DNA from: a virus
DNA length: 31,603 bases
Reading direction: 5' to 3' (one strand)
Virus record (IMG/VR): IMGVR_UViG_3300030329_000822
Coordinates: 1-31,603 of that record
Shown here: positions 28,432 through 31,603 of the stretch, in pieces
Position numbering within the stretch: position 1 is the stretch's first letter
Layout of the letters: the number at the start of each line of letters is the position of its first letter
Translations under genes and position numbers: made by a program
The notes under the pieces: generated by a model
The model's input: the letters and a program-made list of their open reading frames with translations, nothing else
What the model was told of the DNA's origin: nothing
Databases searched by the model: none

Positions 28432-31340
28432 TGGCATTACAATTATCAATATATCCACAATATAATACTACAGGACAATTTAGTTATGTATCAACACCTG
28501 TTGCTCCTAATTTAGTAAATGATCCAAATTTCTTTTTAACCGCTTTGTTTAGCGGATCTAGTTTTGGAACATCTTATCCAATTAGTGGTAATCAACCATC
28601 TTTTTCTGCGGTAAGTCAATATTTACCTAATGGGTTATGGCAAGCGTTTCATACCAACGGAGTCGGTAATACAGCGACCACAAAACCTACATTTCAGAAT
28701 ATAGGAAACTTAAATGTTGCCTTAGTATTACAAGGAGTAGGAGGATCTTCAACAGGAGTTTATCAAATGATAGACGGACTAACAGTAGGTCATGATTATA
28801 CGGTATCAGTTAAGCTTCATAATACAGGCACAGGTTATTTTTATATTGGTAACATTTATAATTTTGGAACGTTTAATTCAGGTGGAACAAATTATTGGCA
28901 CATACCAGAGAATGCCGTTGCAGCTTGGACAAGCGTTGATATTACAGGACTTTTAACTTATACCTTTACTGCGCAAAACACAGAGGAGTATTTATTGTTA
29001 GATTATCATGCAGCAGATACGCAAGACTTAAAAATCACAGAAGTATCTGTAAGGGAATCAGAAGAAACTGCACCAGAATTATTAAGCAGAGTGCATGACG
29101 GACAAGTTTTAGTTGATTTAATGGACGCTAATTCAGTGCCTGTTACATTATCAATAGATAATTTCAAAAACGTAGGGGAGAAACCACAATCATACTCTAA
29201 AGCTTTTAATTTACCTTCAACAAAAAACAACAATATAATATTTAGCACTTTATTTGATGTAACAAGATCGGTAAAAGAAGACGGCTTTGCTTTCAACCCA
29301 TATAAAATGACGAAAGCTATTTTGAAAGAAGATAGTTTAACAATATTTGACGGTTATCTAAAATTAATTGCAGTAAAAGAGAAAGACGGAATTGTATCTT
29401 ATAATGTAAATTTATTTAGTGATGTCGTTTCGTTAAAAAAAATATTATCTAAAAAGACGTTAAATGATTTTGACGGTGGTCAATTTGGGGGTGGTCATGG
29501 TTTATCAGAATTAGAACATCCATATAATAAAAATTCAATTAAAGATTCTTGGGATGGATCTTTAGAAATAACACCACCGACATCTGGTTATACAGGGTCT
29601 TTAACATATACAGTATTTCCAACTGAAACTACTACAAATGTATTAAAATATCCATTTTGCCGTTGGAGCCCAGACATATATCAGTCAGACGGAAGCTCTG
29701 GACCTTTACTTGCTCCTGTTATTAGTGAATTACCAGACGCTTTTAGACCTTGGATACAAATTAAATACCTGTGGGATAGAATATTTTCAGAAGCGGGCTT
29801 TAGTTATCAAAGCGATTTTATTAATACAGCTCAATTTAAGAGGTTGTTTATGGACTTTAATTGGGGTAAAGAAACAAAGCCGTTAAGGGCGGAAGACAAT
29901 GTAGACGCATATTATTGGTATGACGCTAGCGCGGTAAATACTATAGGATCTTCATACACAAATCTTAAAATGAACAGCACAAGTGTTAGTGGTGCAAACG
30001 TGCCGCAAGCTTTAACAGATTTAGGGTGGAGCACAGTTCATAGTAAATTCACATGCACAACGACAACGACTACTTACGTTATAAATGGAGATTTTTTAAT
30101 TGGAAATACAAGCGGTAGTAATGCAACTATTACTTGTCGTATTGTGCATAAAGACTCAACTGGAGCTATTGTGAATCAATACACACAAACACTTACCGCT
30201 CAAAATAATCTTTATGCAGCTTTTAATGTAGGTGTTGTTTGGAATTTAGATGCAAATGATACAATAGAAATACAAGCTAAAACAACTTCATCAAATGTAT
30301 ATCAAGGCTATCTAACTTACGGCACAACATTTCCAGGAGCTACTGTTATTGTAGCGGTGCAAACTACACCAAATATAACTTCTAGTATTTTATTAAGCAA
30401 AAGAGGAAAAATTAAACAGTGGGATCTAATTAAAGACATTATGACAATGTTTAATTTAGTAACACTACAGGATCCTAAAAACGCTAATAATTTAATCATT
30501 GAACCATACGAAGATGTTTTCATAACAGGATCTAGTTCATATATAGATATTGCGGAACATGATTGGACAGGCAAAGTAGATGTTGGTCAAATGCAAATTA
30601 AACCTCTAAAATTAAAAGAAACTGTAACATTTGATTATAAGAAGCCAAAAGATTATGCGAACAAAGTATATACATCTTCTACAGGTTTGACGTTAGGAAG
30701 CTTCAAAATTGAAGCTGGAGATTTTGCGATGGCAACAGGCACGCAAAAAATACAATTAAAAGTTTTTAGTCCTACTATGATGGTGCCGGTGTTAGATGAC
30801 TTTAATCAAGTATTAACAGTGCCGCATATATGTAATGGAAGCTTAGAAGAAGGAGTAACCGATTCTATAGACAACAATCCACGAATACTTTATGACGCTA
30901 CATTTTCATCTGATCCAACAGGAACAGGGGGAAGAATATCAGTTGCCCCAGATACATATAGAATACCTGGAGCAAATGGTTTGTTTGGTGAAGACCAATC
31001 CACATTTGGTTTATTCTCAACTTTACAAGGACACCCAGCAGCAGTAACAGATTTAGATTTGAATTTTGGCACACACCAAATGATTGGACATTGCATTGCT
31101 CCACCGAGTTTGGGAGTACCAACGCATAATTTATTTAATACATATTGGAGTCCTTATTATGACGAAGTTTATCATCCAGACACAAGAATAGTTACAGTGC
31201 ATGTTAATCTAACTTCAAGAGAATTAAATACTTTTAACTTTAATGATAAGATAACAATTAAAAACAGGTTATATAGGGCTAACAAAATAGATTACAAACC
31301 TGGTAAATTAAGTAAAGTAGAATTAATATTATTACCATAA
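28431..31340 (+). CDS. Large tail hub protein with inserted carbohydrate-binding-like domain
   Basis: The 969-residue protein is the largest in the genome. After a short start (MALQLSIYPQY), residues about 25-210 form a jelly-roll-like domain (NLVNDPNFF, QMIDGLTVGHDYTVSVKLHN, EYLLLDYHAAD, ITEVSVRES) of the type used to bind sugars. From about 220 the hub-like part begins: VTLSIDNFKNVGEKPQSYSKAFNLPSTKNN, FNPYKMTKAILKEDS, GYLKLIAVKEKDGIVSYNVNLFSDVVSLKKIL. I associate this with central tail hubs in Bacteroidota phages. The sugar-binding-like domain may touch host polysaccharide. It overlaps both neighbours by one base. Confidence 0.6.
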   Translation: MALQLSIYPQYNTTGQFSYVSTPVAPNLVNDPNFFLTALFSGSSFGTSYPISGNQPSFSAVSQYLPNGLWQAFHTNGVGNTATTKPTFQNIGNLNVALVLQGVGGSSTGVYQMIDGLTVGHDYTVSVKLHNTGTGYFYIGNIYNFGTFNSGGTNYWHIPENAVAAWTSVDITGLLTYTFTAQNTEEYLLLDYHAADTQDLKITEVSVRESEETAPELLSRVHDGQVLVDLMDANSVPVTLSIDNFKNVGEKPQSYSKAFNLPSTKNNNIIFSTLFDVTRSVKEDGFAFNPYKMTKAILKEDSLTIFDGYLKLIAVKEKDGIVSYNVNLFSDVVSLKKILSKKTLNDFDGGQFGGGHGLSELEHPYNKNSIKDSWDGSLEITPPTSGYTGSLTYTVFPTETTTNVLKYPFCRWSPDIYQSDGSSGPLLAPVISELPDAFRPWIQIKYLWDRIFSEAGFSYQSDFINTAQFKRLFMDFNWGKETKPLRAEDNVDAYYWYDASAVNTIGSSYTNLKMNSTSVSGANVPQALTDLGWSTVHSKFTCTTTTTTYVINGDFLIGNTSGSNATITCRIVHKDSTGAIVNQYTQTLTAQNNLYAAFNVGVVWNLDANDTIEIQAKTTSSNVYQGYLTYGTTFPGATVIVAVQTTPNITSSILLSKRGKIKQWDLIKDIMTMFNLVTLQDPKNANNLIIEPYEDVFITGSSSYIDIAEHDWTGKVDVGQMQIKPLKLKETVTFDYKKPKDYANKVYTSSTGLTLGSFKIEAGDFAMATGTQKIQLKVFSPTMMVPVLDDFNQVLTVPHICNGSLEEGVTDSIDNNPRILYDATFSSDPTGTGGRISVAPDTYRIPGANGLFGEDQSTFGLFSTLQGHPAAVTDLDLNFGTHQMIGHCIAPPSLGVPTHNLFNTYWSPYYDEVYHPDTRIVTVHVNLTSRELNTFNFNDKITIKNRLYRANKIDYKPGKLSKVELILLP

Positions 31341-31603
31341 TGTATAAAAGAGGATATAAAATAAAACCATACACAACATTAAGATCTGGAGTAGTGTTAT
31401 TTACAGACGGAACAAATAATAATATTGCGGCTAATCAACAAACATGCGAGGCTTACGGATACACTTACGACAATCAAACAGGATCGTGCAGAGCATTTAC
31501 TTCCACAGAATCTATAATTGAATCTACAGCTACATCAACTTCTAAAAAAATAGGTAGTAACATTCATATAGGACGTTCTAAGGACACTTTAGCTATTGGT
31601 ACG
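31340..31603 (+). CDS. Tail fibre or appendage protein, 5' part (continues at base 1)
   Basis: The ATG at 31340 shares its A with the tail hub stop codon. The frame stays open to the window end (88 codons) and continues through the end junction to 677, giving 279 residues in the closed genome. The N-terminal part (MYKRGYKIKPYTTLRSGVVLFTDG, then TCEAYGYTYDNQTGSCRAF) contains two cysteines and may anchor the protein to the tail tip. The beta-roll repeats and C-terminal domain are described under the 3' part. Confidence 0.6.
   Translation, partial: MYKRGYKIKPYTTLRSGVVLFTDGTNNNIAANQQTCEAYGYTYDNQTGSCRAFTSTESIIESTATSTSKKIGSNIHIGRSKDTLAIGT
31503..31600. repeat. Terminal direct repeat, right copy
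   Basis: This copy is identical to bases 1-98. The next base (31601, a) differs from base 99 (t), which may be a sequencing error at the contig edge or real population variation. Confidence 0.95.

Noticed and set aside
1-31603. CRISPR array, transposon, integrase or attachment site
   Set aside because: No spaced repeats, transposase, recombinase motifs or tRNA-end repeats were seen.

Overview
The window is one complete, circularly closed genome of a tailed double-stranded DNA phage. The first 98 bases recur exactly at 31503-31600, so the unique unit is 31,502 bp. All convincing genes lie on the + strand. The DNA is AT-rich (roughly 30% GC by eye). Start codons are preceded by A-rich tracts instead of Shine-Dalgarno sequences. 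The head, connector and tail proteins look like those of phages of Bacteroidota, most likely marine Flavobacteriia; this host call rests on recalled family resemblance and not on a search. A 720-residue tape measure protein and the absence of any recognisable sheath gene suggest a long non-contractile (siphovirus-like) tail. No integrase, repressor or tRNA was seen, so a lytic lifestyle is inferred.

Layout from a functional start: (a) 22816-25802, small and large terminase, then a tail assembly chaperone with a probable -1 frameshift, then a tail-terminator-like protein. (b) 25790-31603 continuing through the junction to 677, virion and tail-tip genes including a gp10-like connector, a large tail hub and a fibre. 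(c) 682-5825, tape measure, XkdF-type protease, scaffold, major capsid protein and probable tail tube, closed by a strong terminator. (d) 5914-10878, small structural proteins, a LamG-like protein, portal and head-tail connector. (e) 10878-12495, lysis genes (holin candidates around an M15 peptidase) and a phosphoesterase. (f) 12661-18867, a tightly overlapping early region with a putative single-stranded DNA-binding protein, a DnaA domain IV-like protein, a replication initiator, NinG, a sigma-like factor, zinc-ribbon proteins and several one-helix membrane microproteins. (g) 18898-22791, a 7-deazaguanine DNA-modification cassette: queD, queE, a phosphoribosyltransferase-folE fusion, queC, a compact dpdA-like transglycosylase and a ParB-like protein.

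Cassette (g) contains every step from GTP to preQ0 plus the enzyme expected to insert preQ0 into DNA in place of guanine. The phage genome is therefore predicted to carry 7-cyano-7-deazaguanine, a known protection against host restriction enzymes. The most unexpected signal is a very large excess of the palindrome GGATCC: 29 copies by hand count against about 2 expected from base composition. The copies occur in all three codon frames, yet GGATC is absent from about 4 kb covering most of cassette (g) and the small terminase. Other points worth checking are a repeated 12-mer directly before three gene starts, a GC-rich stem-loop inside the initiator gene, and an unusual gene order with tail genes between terminase and head genes.
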